Shown here one piece after another: positions 47,606-57,280 of a stretch of 64,000 nt of DNA. Under the pieces are notes generated by a model. It made no database searches and was not told the DNA's origin. It was given only the letters and a program-made list of their open reading frames with translations. This stretch comes from an unicellular cyanobacterium SU2 (GTDB lineage Bacteria > Cyanobacteriota > Cyanobacteriia > Cyanobacteriales > Microcystaceae), in NCBI GenBank assembly GCA_002110465.1, contig NEED01000049.1, forward strand, positions 124,001 to 188,000. Reading direction: 5' to 3'. Numbering within the stretch: the first letter of the stretch is position 1; each line of letters opens with the position of its first letter. Made by a program: the position numbers and the translations under genes.

Positions 47606-47858
47606 AAATTAAAATAATCTCAGTCATTTTTAGCAAGATCAACCAATAAATATAAATTCTAATAAAAATATTAAATTTCCAAATTTTGCTTACCCTACCC
47701 CTAATATAACAAAACTACCTAAAAATGTCTTGAAAAGTGCGACAAATGTTATTTATCTATAATATTTGAAGGTAAAGGTAAATTATTAAGGTGCGATCGC
47801 CTAATCATGATTACGAATTAGTGTTAGGATTAAAGTATTATTGAAGAGTGAAACATAT

Positions 47859-48059
47859 ATGAGTGAAGAAGAAGCATTACTTGAACAGTGGAGAGAACTT
47901 ACTCCAGAAAAAAAGCAAAAAGTATTAGAGTTTGTTGAAAATCTTAAATCTGAATCAGACAATGAGAAAGATTTTTTTGCCTTAGCAGGACTATGGGAAA
48001 ATAGAAATATTACTACAGAGTCTCTTCGTCAAGAAGCATGGCGGGAAAATATTCAATGA
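47859..48059 (+). CDS. Antitoxin of a VapBC-type pair
   Basis: 66 residues from ATG at 47859; an in-frame TTG six codons upstream is less likely. LLEQWRELTPEKKQKVLEFV is a helical motif shared with DUF2281-like small antitoxins. DFFALAGLWENRNITTESLR followed by QEAWR is a typical C-terminal toxin-binding tail. Its TGA overlaps the toxin ATG (ATGA at 48056-48059), so the pair is translationally coupled. Confidence 0.75.
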   Translation: MSEEEALLEQWRELTPEKKQKVLEFVENLKSESDNEKDFFALAGLWENRNITTESLRQEAWRENIQ

Positions 48060-48427
48060 TTTTGTGTGATACCAATATTCTTGTAGAATTTTATAAAAAT
48101 AATTCAAATGTAATTCATGAATTACATGATATTGGACTTGATCAATTAGCAATTAGTACCATTACCCAAGCAGAATTATATTATGGTGCTATTAATAAGA
48201 GTGAATTAAGCAAAATAAAGAAACATTTAAAATTATTAAATCTTTTTCCTATAGATACTATGATATCTAATCAATTTATTGAACTGATGGAAATTTACTC
48301 TCTTAGTCATAAATTAAGTATTCCTGATGCTTTAATTGCTTCCACAGCAATAGTCAATACAATGAGTTTATATACTTTAAATGTTAAAGATTTTCGTTTT
48401 ATTAAAGGTTTAAAATTATACAAATAA
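48056..48427 (+). CDS. vapC: VapC-family PIN-domain toxin
   Basis: 123 residues from ATG at 48056. MILCDTNILVEFYKNN carries the first catalytic Asp, ISTITQAELYYGAINK the Glu, and LSIPDALIASTAI plus TLNVKDF the later acidic residues, so the active site looks complete. VapC proteins are site-specific RNases that cleave tRNA or rRNA. It overlaps the antitoxin gene by 4 bp and is followed after 19 bp by a YgiT-type zinc-finger gene. Confidence 0.88.
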   Translation: MILCDTNILVEFYKNNSNVIHELHDIGLDQLAISTITQAELYYGAINKSELSKIKKHLKLLNLFPIDTMISNQFIELMEIYSLSHKLSIPDALIASTAIVNTMSLYTLNVKDFRFIKGLKLYK

Positions 48428-48446
48428 CTAAGTTTAGGAGATAGTA

Positions 48447-48719
48447 ATGAAAAAGCTTAAAAAGTGTCCTAATTGTCAAGGAGAATTAACCACTAAACAA
48501 GTTGAAAAAATTCTCAAAGGGGGAGTCAATACCGCTATTATTCAAGTCGAAGCAGAAGTCTGTTTAAAATGTGGAGAGAGATTATATAAACCCCATGTCG
48601 TTAGACAATTCGCTAAGATTAGAACTCAACTTAAAAACCAAGAAACTTTTTCTTTGTTGACTTCGCTTATAATACCAATTCTCAAAAGTAACTGGAGACT
48701 TAGTTTACAGCTAAAATAA
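48447..48719 (+). CDS. YgiT-type zinc-finger protein with MITE-derived C-terminus
   Basis: 90 residues. CPNCQGEL near the N-terminus and CLKCGERLY form the four-Cys zinc site of YgiT/MqsA-type antitoxins. The family-like part ends at about residue 70 (RTQLKNQET). Residues 76-90 are encoded by the MITE at 48672. Removing the element with one TA copy joins CTT ATA to ACT AAA and keeps the frame open to TAA at 48868-48870 (… KFFNNEIQAILQSLG), a likely original end. TAGGAGATAG gives a good ribosome-binding site. The usual partner, a small toxin, is not beside it; it may belong to the VapBC transcript. Confidence 0.7.
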   Translation: MKKLKKCPNCQGELTTKQVEKILKGGVNTAIIQVEAEVCLKCGERLYKPHVVRQFAKIRTQLKNQETFSLLTSLIIPILKSNWRLSLQLK

Positions 48720-48818
48720 AAACTAAAAATTCGATAAGCTTTTATTAAAAGCTTATCGGCGATCAATCTTAATACTTGAATAAGGGTTATGTGTTTAGCT
48801 ATCTTTGACAATTGGTAT
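48672..48818. mobile_element. 147-bp MITE inserted in the YgiT-type gene
   Basis: ATACCAATTCTCAAA (48672-48686) and TTTGACAATTGGTAT (48804-48818) are inverted repeats with one mismatch. The centre holds a perfect 12-bp palindrome, CGATAAGCTTTT and AAAAGCTTATCG (48732-48758). TA dinucleotides border both ends, as expected for IS630/Tc1-mariner-type elements. No coding capacity. The hairpin could also act as a terminator for the interrupted gene. Confidence 0.75.
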
Positions 48819-48866
48819 AACTAAATTCTTTAACAATGAAATTCAAGCAATTCTTCAATCATTAGG

Positions 48867-51188
48867 TTAAGGTTGAAGAATTACATATTTAGAATTAGGA
48901 GGAAATTGAAAAGAAATTTTGTTTTTATCCCGTTGCATAGCCAATTTACCTTGGGCTAATCCATTAGGATCCAGGATCGTTGCTTGGGTTAAGTTTGGAT
49001 TATTAATAGTAACTGTTAAATCATTATTGACTAATCGCCAAGGGGCTTTTCCATAATCAATAATCTCAAACCCTCTTAGTAAATTTCCTTCTTTATCTTT
49101 CCAGGTGGCTGTTTCTTGTTGCCAATTGGTCGGACGGGCAACTGTACCAACTTGAACCAGTATTTTTTGAGAGTTAGCAATCGGTTTACCATCCATAGAA
49201 ACAACCATCACTGTAGAATAATTATTACCAGATATTAGGGTAGTATCCCCTAGCTTAATTTCCCCAAACTTATCTAGAAAACCTGTTACTCCTTGGGCTT
49301 TTGGTGTGTTTAATTTACAGATTCCTTTCCCATAGTTCCATTCTATTTGACTGGTAATCGAACGAATCGTTTTGGTTTTTTCATCAATATAAGGAGTTAA
49401 ATCTGAAACCCGACTCTCCGATGATTTCGCATCATAAGTAACTTGTACTGGCCCTACTAAAAAAGCCAAAGGATTGACTTTGTCATATAACGAAGATAAA
49501 GACTTAGTCTGAAGGCGATCGCGGTTGGGATCAAAGCTGGGTGTTTCGGCAATGAGGGGGTCTTTTCTTGTCCATAACTCCTCAAGGGTTCTTTTTTCGT
49601 CAATTACTACTTTTCCCGTTTCAATATAACCCTGGCGATACATTAGGGCAGCAGCAGGGAAATTCCCCAATAATTCAGGCGTATTAACCACCCATTTACC
49701 TAAAGACGGTATATGATTATTCGCCGAAGAAGGCGATCGCCATTGGGATTCCTTGACGTTAAACCAATAGAACCCATCTACCCCCGTTAAAGACTGAAAA
49801 ATACTGACTAAAAATGGTCCTTCGGATTGATACTCTAAAGGAGGAACCCAAGAACTTTCAGAGATAATCATCGGATGACCAGCCACTTGTTTAAGGTTGA
49901 GAGGAAAGGAACGGGGGTCAAATAAAACCGATTGACTGGTAAACTTATCTCCCTTAAGAATCGCCCATCCATCCCGTTTCCCTTCATGAGTTCCACCATG
50001 ATAATAACGGTTAACAGCCATAACGTCAGTGGCGGTATAAGAATAGCGTTCTGCGTCATTAAGTCGAACGGGATCAGCCGTTTTCCAGTTTCCTGCATTA
50101 ATTAACTGTTTTGCCCCAATTTCTTCCCTTAAAAAACGAGTAATTTCTTGATTAAAATTCCGCATTGTTTCAGTTAAAAACTGGGTTTGATCAGCTAATC
50201 TTTTAGCTTTTCCTTTGTTGAAGGTTTTAGCTTTGGTCATTGCCGATATATTATATAGTTTAACCAATCCTTGCTCAAAATCATCTCCTTTAAGGCTTGT
50301 TTTTTGCCAAGCTGCTGATGCTTTGCTTAAAGAACCATATTTCTTTTCTAACCATAAACCAAATTGACGACTTAGGAGATCGCGTTCTCTTCCTTTGAGT
50401 TGATTAAATGTCCAAAATAGTAAAGAATCTTCATTTTGTAGTTGAATAATGGCAATGGCGGGGTCATCTTTAAGGGCTATTCCTGTATGAGGATTAATGG
50501 GAGTTAAAAGGTCTTTTAACCAAGTTTTATAAGCTTGTTTAACTTCGGGATCAAAAAACAGTAATCCAGAAAAAGATCGACTATCTTGGGGAACTTTCCA
50601 GTTAGGGTTTGGTTGAAGACGCTTGTAATAATAAGGGGAAACTGTAAGATAGATTCCCTCTTGCTTCATAGCAGCCACATATTGCCAAAGTTGTTCTCTA
50701 CTTTTGGAATTAATATTGGTGAATTGATCATTTTTCGTTTGCGGTGAAATGTGACCGTGCCAACGAACCATATTAACGCCTCTTTTGGCTAGAAAACGGG
50801 CGTTATCTTCCATGACTTTCTTGTCTTGTCTCCACACATCAGAATTGACTGCCCAAAAACGGAGCGGTGTCCCGTCTCCTTTAACAAAATTGTTGCCATT
50901 CTCAGAAAGTTTAATAAATCCAGTTTCTCCTGCGACTTTTTCGTTAAGATAGCGTAGATCTAATAATGCTTTTTCACTATATTGATCAACTCCTGGCTCA
51001 AAATTCCAGGTGTTTTCTGCTGTCATTGAAACTTCTTGATAAATAGCCGTTTTAGCTGAAGAATCGGCTTTTGATTGGTCTAAAAATAAATTAGGTTTAT
51101 TTTGACAAGCAGTGGTCAATAAAACCACACAAGATGCTAAGGGTAAAGAATAAGTTATCGCTTTATTTTGTAAATTTAAAATTTTCAT
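48867..51188 (-). CDS. Glycoside-hydrolase-like lipoprotein (cellulase/GH5-type TIM barrel)
   Basis: 773 residues. The lipobox VVLLTTACQN marks a lipid-anchored Cys near residue 28. DGTPLRFWAVNSDVWRQ and ARFLAKRGVNMVRWHGHISP start a TIM barrel of the cellulase superfamily. AIAIIQLQNEDSLLFW carries the likely acid/base Glu and HPMIISESSWVPP the likely nucleophile Glu. The C-terminal about 250 residues are beta-rich. It probably acts on an extracellular or periplasmic polysaccharide; substrate unknown. ATG start; its stop overlaps the old end of the YgiT-type gene. Confidence 0.8.
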   Translation of the reverse strand: MKILNLQNKAITYSLPLASCVVLLTTACQNKPNLFLDQSKADSSAKTAIYQEVSMTAENTWNFEPGVDQYSEKALLDLRYLNEKVAGETGFIKLSENGNNFVKGDGTPLRFWAVNSDVWRQDKKVMEDNARFLAKRGVNMVRWHGHISPQTKNDQFTNINSKSREQLWQYVAAMKQEGIYLTVSPYYYKRLQPNPNWKVPQDSRSFSGLLFFDPEVKQAYKTWLKDLLTPINPHTGIALKDDPAIAIIQLQNEDSLLFWTFNQLKGRERDLLSRQFGLWLEKKYGSLSKASAAWQKTSLKGDDFEQGLVKLYNISAMTKAKTFNKGKAKRLADQTQFLTETMRNFNQEITRFLREEIGAKQLINAGNWKTADPVRLNDAERYSYTATDVMAVNRYYHGGTHEGKRDGWAILKGDKFTSQSVLFDPRSFPLNLKQVAGHPMIISESSWVPPLEYQSEGPFLVSIFQSLTGVDGFYWFNVKESQWRSPSSANNHIPSLGKWVVNTPELLGNFPAAALMYRQGYIETGKVVIDEKRTLEELWTRKDPLIAETPSFDPNRDRLQTKSLSSLYDKVNPLAFLVGPVQVTYDAKSSESRVSDLTPYIDEKTKTIRSITSQIEWNYGKGICKLNTPKAQGVTGFLDKFGEIKLGDTTLISGNNYSTVMVVSMDGKPIANSQKILVQVGTVARPTNWQQETATWKDKEGNLLRGFEIIDYGKAPWRLVNNDLTVTINNPNLTQATILDPNGLAQGKLAMQRDKNKISFQFPPNSKYVILQP

Positions 51189-51432
51189 TCTTGATTCAGA
51201 ACAGTGTTAATGTTTAACTTAGATTAGTTGATAACTGAGTCTAAATTTCTGTCAAAAAACTCAGATTATTTTAGGGTTACTAGGGCAACCAAGGGAGAAA
51301 GATAATCGAATAGCAGGTTAATCAAGAAAATATGGTACATTAGGAGCAATTTACCCAAGTCGGGCTTTCTAGAAATAAGTTTTTCAGAGCCAAAATAGGT
51401 AAACAGAATAACGATCTCATGAATAACTAAAA

Positions 51433-52923
51433 ATGTCCTTTGATGAAGAATTTCAACTACTCCTAAGAGCCTGTTACCCCCTAATTTATATTACTACTCC
51501 TGAAGAGGAACGAGTTGAACAGGCGATCGCCCAATGCACCAAAACCTTAAGCAACCGTTCAGTCTATATTTGGGACTTTGTCGATGGCTATCAAGACAAC
51601 CCCAATAATCAAGGATTTGGCCGGCGTAACCCCCTACAAGCCCTAGAATTTGTGGAACAATTGCCCCAAAATGTGGGAGGAATCTTTATTCTCAGAGACT
51701 TCTCCCGTTTCCTTGAAGATATTTCTATTTCCCGTAAACTCCGTAACCTTTCCCGTAGTCTCAAATCTCAACGGAAAAACGTCGTCATCATCGCCCCTGA
51801 AGTCCAAATTCCAGCAGAATTAAGCGAATTTATGACGATTATTGATTTTCCCCTACCCACCGCCAAGGATATTAAAACCGAAGTACAACGGTTATTAGCC
51901 TCTACTGGACAATCTTTAACGGATCAACTCTTAGATGAATTAGTTCGTTCAGCCCAGGGACTCTCCCTCGAACGCATTCGCCGCGTCTTAACTCGTTGCA
52001 TTGCTAGTCATGGCGCAATTGAACCGGAAGATGTGGAATTAATCCTCGAAGAAAAGCGTCAATCGATTCGTCAGACCCAAATTTTGGACTTTTATCCGGC
52101 CACTGAACAAATTTCTGATATTGGAGGTCTAGATAATCTTAAAGACTGGTTATTGAGACGTGGAGGGGCTTTTAGTCAACGGGCAAGGACTTATGGTTTA
52201 CCCCATCCCCGTGGCTTACTCTTGGTGGGAATACAAGGAACTGGAAAATCTCTGACGGCTAAAGCAATATCCCATCATTGGCATTTACCTCTGTTGCGTC
52301 TGGATGTGGGGCGGTTATTCGGGGGATTAGTCGGAGAGTCAGAGTCTCGGACTCGTCAAATGATTAGTTTAGCAGAAGCCCTAGCCCCGTGTGTGTTGTG
52401 GATTGATGAAATTGATAAAGCCTTCGGGGGAATAGATGGTAAAGGGGATAGCGGAACCACTGGACGGGTGTTTGGAACTTTTATTACCTGGTTAGCCGAG
52501 AAACAGTCCCCCGTGTTTGTGGTAGCAACCGCTAATAATATTCAAGCCTTACCCCCCGAAATGTTACGGAAAGGCCGTTTTGATGAAATTTTCTTTGTCG
52601 GTTTACCCACTCAAGAGGAACGCGAAGCTATTTTTAACGTCCACTTATCTAGACTCCGACCCCATAACTTGAAAAATTACGATATTAAGCGACTTGCCTA
52701 TGAAACCCCTGACTTTTCTGGGGCAGAAATTGAACAAACTCTAATTGAAGCGATGCACATTGGTTTTAGTCAAAATCGAGACTTTACCTCTGAGGATATT
52801 TTAGAGGCGGCCAGTCAAATTATTCCTTTGGCAAAAACTGCCCAAGAAGAAATCGAATTTCTCCACAATTGGGCTGCTGCTGGAAAAGCCCGCCTGGCTT
52901 CTCGCAATAGTCGCTTATTGTAA
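51433..52923 (+). CDS. ycf46: Ycf46-type AAA ATPase
   Basis: 496 residues. The N-terminal part starts FDEEFQLLLRACYPLIYITT. The AAA domain has Walker A GIQGTGKS (about 266-273) and Walker B VLWIDEIDKAF (about 321), then VVATANNIQALPPEMLRKGR as sensor and Arg finger. Ycf46 is conserved in cyanobacteria and red-algal plastids and has been linked to regulation of photosynthesis and inorganic carbon use. ATG start; 80 bp before the SH3 gene. Confidence 0.92.
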   Translation: MSFDEEFQLLLRACYPLIYITTPEEERVEQAIAQCTKTLSNRSVYIWDFVDGYQDNPNNQGFGRRNPLQALEFVEQLPQNVGGIFILRDFSRFLEDISISRKLRNLSRSLKSQRKNVVIIAPEVQIPAELSEFMTIIDFPLPTAKDIKTEVQRLLASTGQSLTDQLLDELVRSAQGLSLERIRRVLTRCIASHGAIEPEDVELILEEKRQSIRQTQILDFYPATEQISDIGGLDNLKDWLLRRGGAFSQRARTYGLPHPRGLLLVGIQGTGKSLTAKAISHHWHLPLLRLDVGRLFGGLVGESESRTRQMISLAEALAPCVLWIDEIDKAFGGIDGKGDSGTTGRVFGTFITWLAEKQSPVFVVATANNIQALPPEMLRKGRFDEIFFVGLPTQEEREAIFNVHLSRLRPHNLKNYDIKRLAYETPDFSGAEIEQTLIEAMHIGFSQNRDFTSEDILEAASQIIPLAKTAQEEIEFLHNWAAAGKARLASRNSRLL

Positions 52924-53003
52924 CCTTTATTGATGATCAACGTAGTTTGGGATTTGGAGTTAATATCTTATGTTAAGTTTTGAATTTCCATTTTGAAGCA
53001 ATT

Positions 53004-53495
53004 ATGAAACATTTCTCTGCCCTTTTACAATTTATTTTAGGATTCTTTGTGGGAGTTCTTCTCCTAGTTAGCGGAACGGCAGCATTGGCCTATGTCGTGT
53101 TTTATCGGTTGAATACGTCACCCCCAAAACCCACTTTCGCTGAAGAAAAACAAGAAGAAACCAAAAAAGCTAGTAACGCTGATTCTAAAGCCCAAGAAAC
53201 CCCTAACAAAACGGCACAAAACTCCCAAGAAGTCGTGACGACAATATCCGAATCATCCCTCACAACGGAAGAAGACTTACCCGAAGGGGCTTATAAAGCG
53301 TCTGTTACCTGGCCCAGTGGGTTAAGTTTACGGGCTGAACCTGGCCAAGATGCTGAACGAATTGGGGGTGTCGGTTACAAAGCTGAACTGATTATTTTAA
53401 AGACCAGTTCTGACGGAGACTGGCAAAACGTTCGTCTTCCTAGAAGTGGCCAAGAAGGTTGGGTGAAAGCGGGAAATGTAGAAAAAATAGAATAA
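53004..53495 (+). CDS. Membrane-anchored SH3b domain protein
   Basis: 163 residues from ATG at 53004; an upstream in-frame TTG is less likely. One N-terminal helix (LQFILGFFVGVLLLVSGTAALAYV shortened: FILGFFVGVLLLVSG) is followed by a Pro/Lys/Glu/Ser-rich linker (about 45-95). A bacterial SH3 domain follows (about 100-163: YKASVTWPSGLSLRAEPGQD, WQNVRLPRSGQEGWVKAGNV). SH3b domains usually bind cell-wall peptides, so a periplasmic envelope role is likely. Probably transcribed after ycf46. Confidence 0.8.
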   Translation: MKHFSALLQFILGFFVGVLLLVSGTAALAYVVFYRLNTSPPKPTFAEEKQEETKKASNADSKAQETPNKTAQNSQEVVTTISESSLTTEEDLPEGAYKASVTWPSGLSLRAEPGQDAERIGGVGYKAELIILKTSSDGDWQNVRLPRSGQEGWVKAGNVEKIE

Positions 53496-53614
53496 TAACT
53501 GACCTTCGGTCGAGGGAACGCCGGAATGGGCAACGGGCAACAGTTGGGTTGATTGGTTCCGAACAAAGGTTGTTGTCTGTTTGTTCTTTTGACAACTAAA
53601 AAATCCATTTTTAG

Positions 53615-53631
53615 GGTGGGCAATTCCCACC
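53615..53631. terminator. Shared hairpin between convergent genes
   Basis: GGTGGG-CAATT-CCCACC, a 6-bp stem between the SH3 gene and the convergent GGDEF-EAL gene. It is a member of the common TAGGGTGGGCA repeat; related copies end the potassium-channel gene (near 2833) and carB (62685). Confidence 0.55.
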
Positions 53632-53642
53632 TTAATTAATAT

Positions 53643-56600
53643 CTAAAAACGCCAAGGTAAAGGTTTTTCTAATAAACTTCCTGCGTCTTTTTTCGATAAT
53701 GGTTTGGCAAAAAAATAACCCTGGCCTTTTTCACAACCAAGCCATTTAAGTTGAGCTAATTGTAAGTCAGTTTCTACTCCTTCAGCTACAATTTCAATCC
53801 CCAGGATATGAGCTAAACTCACAATGGCACGTATAATCTCTGTATTCTCATTATTGGGACGCATTTGTATGATAAAGGAACGATCAATTTTTAGGGTATT
53901 AACAGGAAAGCGATGTAAATAACTCAACGAAGAATATCCTGTCCCAAAATCATCAAGACAAATTCCAACATCCCTTTCTTTGAGACCTAACAGTATCTCT
54001 GTGGCCAAGGCGATATTTTCCATTAAAATACTTTCAGTAATTTCTACTTTCAAACAGCTACCATTAAGTTTTGTCTTGTCAAGTATCTCATCAATAGTTT
54101 GGAGAAGCTTTCTGTCTCTAAGTTGTTTACTAGAGAGATTAACATTAATCGTTAAGGACTGATAGTTAGAAAATTGCAATTGCCACTGTTTTAATTGTTG
54201 GGCTGCTTCTTGAAGAATCCATTGACCCATAGGAATAATTAACCCGGTTTCCTCAGCAATGGGTATAAATCTTCCGGGAGAAACTAACCCCTGTTGGGGA
54301 TGTTGCCAACGAATTAAGGCCTCGAACCCTGAAAGTTGAAGGGTTTCTAAAGAGATAATTGGCTGATAATATACTTGAAATTCTTGCCGTTCTATTGCCC
54401 GTCGCAAATCCGTTTCCCATTGTAGGCGATTCACCGCACGAGCGTGCATCCGTTGATCAAAGATGGCATAACAGGCTTTTCCACTGGCTTTAGCCCGAAA
54501 CATTGCTGTATCGGCATCTCGTAAGAGATCAGCAGCATCTTCATATTCAGCGTTACTCAAGGCAATCCCAATACTCGTGTTGATAAATACCTCTTGATTT
54601 TTTAACGTAAAGGGACGGATTAAGTTTTGATGGACGCGCTCAGCAATTTTAATGGCATCTTCAATATGTTCAATATCTTCTAAAAGAATGGCAAATTCAT
54701 CCCCTCCCAATCGCGCTAGGGTATCATCAGCATACAAACATTCCTGAAGGCGATAGGCAATTTCTTTGAGCAATTCATCTCCAATCGTATGACCTAAACT
54801 ATCATTAACGACTTTAAATTCGTCGAGATCGAGAAACAACACCGCAAATGAAAACGCTTGATTACGTTTCATTTTTTCTAGGGCATGATCTAAGCGATCC
54901 ATCAATAGCAGTCGGTTCGGTAATTGAGTTAGAGAATCGTGAGTGGCGTTATAGTTTAACTGTGCTTCAGCTTTTTTTTGTTCAGTAATATCACTATTAA
55001 TTCCATCAATCCTCACTGGATTTCCTTGACCATCATAGATGACTCGACTACGACTATATAGCCAACGCACTTGCCCATCAGAGCGAACAATTCGATAGTT
55101 AAAATCAATTTGACTCTTCTGTTGTAAAAGCTCTAAATTATACTCTACTAACTCTTTATCATGAGGGTGAACAATTTTCAACCAAAGATAGGGGTCACTA
55201 AACAATTTATCGAGTGGCCATCCATAAACTATTTGTGCCGAGGGGTTAAGATATTCAATGTTCCACGTTTCATAAGAGGCTGACCAAACGACATCTTCAA
55301 TGGAATTTAAGATCCCCTCTAAGCGTTTTTCACTCTTAGAAAGAGCTTGTTCTATCTCCTTACGTTGAGTAATATTGGTAACAACTTTTAATGTCCCTGT
55401 ATAGTTACCCTCAAAATCAAATAAAGGGTTGGTAGATATAATTACCCACAAGGCAGTTCCATCTTGACGGCGCAATTTTACGTCGTGAATTTCTCGTTTC
55501 TGTTGTGACGGTTTATCTATCAGATGTTCTGCGGGATTTTCATAGAGGAATTCAGACAATCGTCTACCCATCATTTCCTCAACAGTACATCCTAACATTT
55601 GCGCCATTTGTTGATTCACAAAGGTGGTCTTTTTATCACGATCAATAACCCAAATGCCTTCTGTTGTTGTTTCTACAATGGTTCGGTACTTTTGTTCACT
55701 CTTGGCTATTTCTTCTGTTGCTTGGTAACTTTGAGTGATATCTCTTAAAGAAATTAAATAGGCATTTTGTCCTTCCCAAATAAGATCAGCAACGCGCATT
55801 TCAGTGATAATTATTTTGTTCTGAGAAGGTTGAATTGAGATTTCGGTAATTTCGTCATTGACTATCGGCAAACCAAAGGGATGGTGAAGAAGTTGCTCTT
55901 GAGAACGGCCAAAAATCTTTTGAGCCGCTTCATTAGCAAAGCAGACGTTTCCCTGATAGTCCACTACTAATAGTCCATCAGAAATAGTAGCAATAATTTT
56001 ACTGAGACGTTTCTCGCTTTCACGCAGAGCAATTTCTGCCTGTTTACGTTCAGTGATATCAAGGGCCTGCCCTAATAAACAAAAAGGGTTTCCTTGCTGA
56101 TCGCAAATTAAAATGACTTGGAGAATGGCATATTTGATATCTCCCTGTTTTGTCAAATATCGCTTTTCAACGCGAAAATTCACAATTTCTTTTTGTAATA
56201 ATTGTTGAATCAGATCAAGCTCCCTAGGTCGATCATCGGGATAGGTGATATCAGAACAAGTCATCTGCAACAATTCTTCGCAAGTATAACCCACCATCTG
56301 GCATAGAGATTGATTCACCTCTACTAAATGGCCATCGGTTGTCGCTAAAGCCATTCCTATGGGTGCTAGATTAAAGCTGAGACAAAACTTCTCTTCGATA
56401 AACTTTTGACATTTACTGTCTATAATCGTCTTTTGTAAGCCTTCAGACTTCTTATCAAGATTATCAGGAAAATTAATACAATGACAACCGGTTTCTAGTT
56501 TACCCTGTAACTCGGGCTTCTGGTTAGACATCTTGTGATTAAAAGCTATCTCTAAATCTTTCTTCCATAGCATTTTTTGCTGTCGTTGACATTCAATTTG

Positions 56601-56777
56601 TTTTAATTCTATTGTAGATTTTCTAAAAATTTTTTGAGGTATATCTTTATATTTGGCTGATATCACCTTCATTTTCCTTACACTTTTTCTTTGTTTGAGG
56701 AAGAAGTTTAAGCTTAGGCAAAGCAAACTACCTAAACCAATAGAGGTGAATTCTGGCAAAGCAAGTTGATGAATCAT
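53643..56777 (-). CDS. PAS-GGDEF-EAL cyclic-di-GMP signalling protein
   Basis: 1044 residues. One short N-terminal hydrophobic stretch (TSIGLGSLLCLSLNFFL) may anchor it. Four PAS domains follow: about 130-250 (FNLAPIGMALATTDGHLVEV), 260-360, 365-485 (VETTTEGIWVIDRDKKTTFV) and 490-610. The GGDEF domain (RLGGDEFAILLEDIE, motif near 690) and EAL domain (GFEALIRWQHP near 820; DDFGTGYSSLSYL) both keep their signatures, so synthesis and breakdown of c-di-GMP are both possible. The PAS set suggests redox, light or ligand input. Single gene, ATG start. Confidence 0.93.
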   Translation of the reverse strand: MIHQLALPEFTSIGLGSLLCLSLNFFLKQRKSVRKMKVISAKYKDIPQKIFRKSTIELKQIECQRQQKMLWKKDLEIAFNHKMSNQKPELQGKLETGCHCINFPDNLDKKSEGLQKTIIDSKCQKFIEEKFCLSFNLAPIGMALATTDGHLVEVNQSLCQMVGYTCEELLQMTCSDITYPDDRPRELDLIQQLLQKEIVNFRVEKRYLTKQGDIKYAILQVILICDQQGNPFCLLGQALDITERKQAEIALRESEKRLSKIIATISDGLLVVDYQGNVCFANEAAQKIFGRSQEQLLHHPFGLPIVNDEITEISIQPSQNKIIITEMRVADLIWEGQNAYLISLRDITQSYQATEEIAKSEQKYRTIVETTTEGIWVIDRDKKTTFVNQQMAQMLGCTVEEMMGRRLSEFLYENPAEHLIDKPSQQKREIHDVKLRRQDGTALWVIISTNPLFDFEGNYTGTLKVVTNITQRKEIEQALSKSEKRLEGILNSIEDVVWSASYETWNIEYLNPSAQIVYGWPLDKLFSDPYLWLKIVHPHDKELVEYNLELLQQKSQIDFNYRIVRSDGQVRWLYSRSRVIYDGQGNPVRIDGINSDITEQKKAEAQLNYNATHDSLTQLPNRLLLMDRLDHALEKMKRNQAFSFAVLFLDLDEFKVVNDSLGHTIGDELLKEIAYRLQECLYADDTLARLGGDEFAILLEDIEHIEDAIKIAERVHQNLIRPFTLKNQEVFINTSIGIALSNAEYEDAADLLRDADTAMFRAKASGKACYAIFDQRMHARAVNRLQWETDLRRAIERQEFQVYYQPIISLETLQLSGFEALIRWQHPQQGLVSPGRFIPIAEETGLIIPMGQWILQEAAQQLKQWQLQFSNYQSLTINVNLSSKQLRDRKLLQTIDEILDKTKLNGSCLKVEITESILMENIALATEILLGLKERDVGICLDDFGTGYSSLSYLHRFPVNTLKIDRSFIIQMRPNNENTEIIRAIVSLAHILGIEIVAEGVETDLQLAQLKWLGCEKGQGYFFAKPLSKKDAGSLLEKPLPWRF

Positions 56778-57280
56778 ACATATTAACTATCGACTGGTTA
56801 TTGGCATTGATTTAACTAAACTTAATAAAAAAAACTGACAAAAAGCGTTTTGGAAATATTTGTTATGGAAATTTGTTCATGTCTTGAGACTATCAAGGCT
56901 AGAATAATCTATAAAAGTATAGTTTTTAGTATAATATACTAGCTGAATTTGTAAAAATCTTCATGCTTTGCTTAACTTTTTTGGACTTTCATCGTCATAA
57001 ACCGTTACAAGAATCGACAAAGTTAATTACTTAACCCTATATTGACCTGGTCTTGTCAAGAGCTTGTCAAGGTCTACGACAGATTAGTAAATGCAAGATT
57101 TTCTCATTAAAGCTCAGTATAGCGATCTTCTATAGTTTTCATAAGCTTGCGTTATGGTCAAAACCCGTGCTGGCTCTCGGAGTTGCAGCTTTTACGAGTA
57201 AATTACCCAAATCAAAGAGGATGGACTCAAGCGGTAAAAACTCTTCAAAATTTGATAGTCTAAATTAATACTTATAGGGA
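56778..57280. other. Intergenic gap without a recognised gene
   Basis: 503 bp between two divergent genes. A 71-codon open frame at 57053-57268 has no family resemblance and no good start context; I regard it as chance. Promoters for both flanking genes should lie here. Confidence 0.5.

Noticed and set aside
57053-57268. 71-codon open frame upstream of guaB3
   Set aside because: No family resemblance, odd composition and no good start signal.
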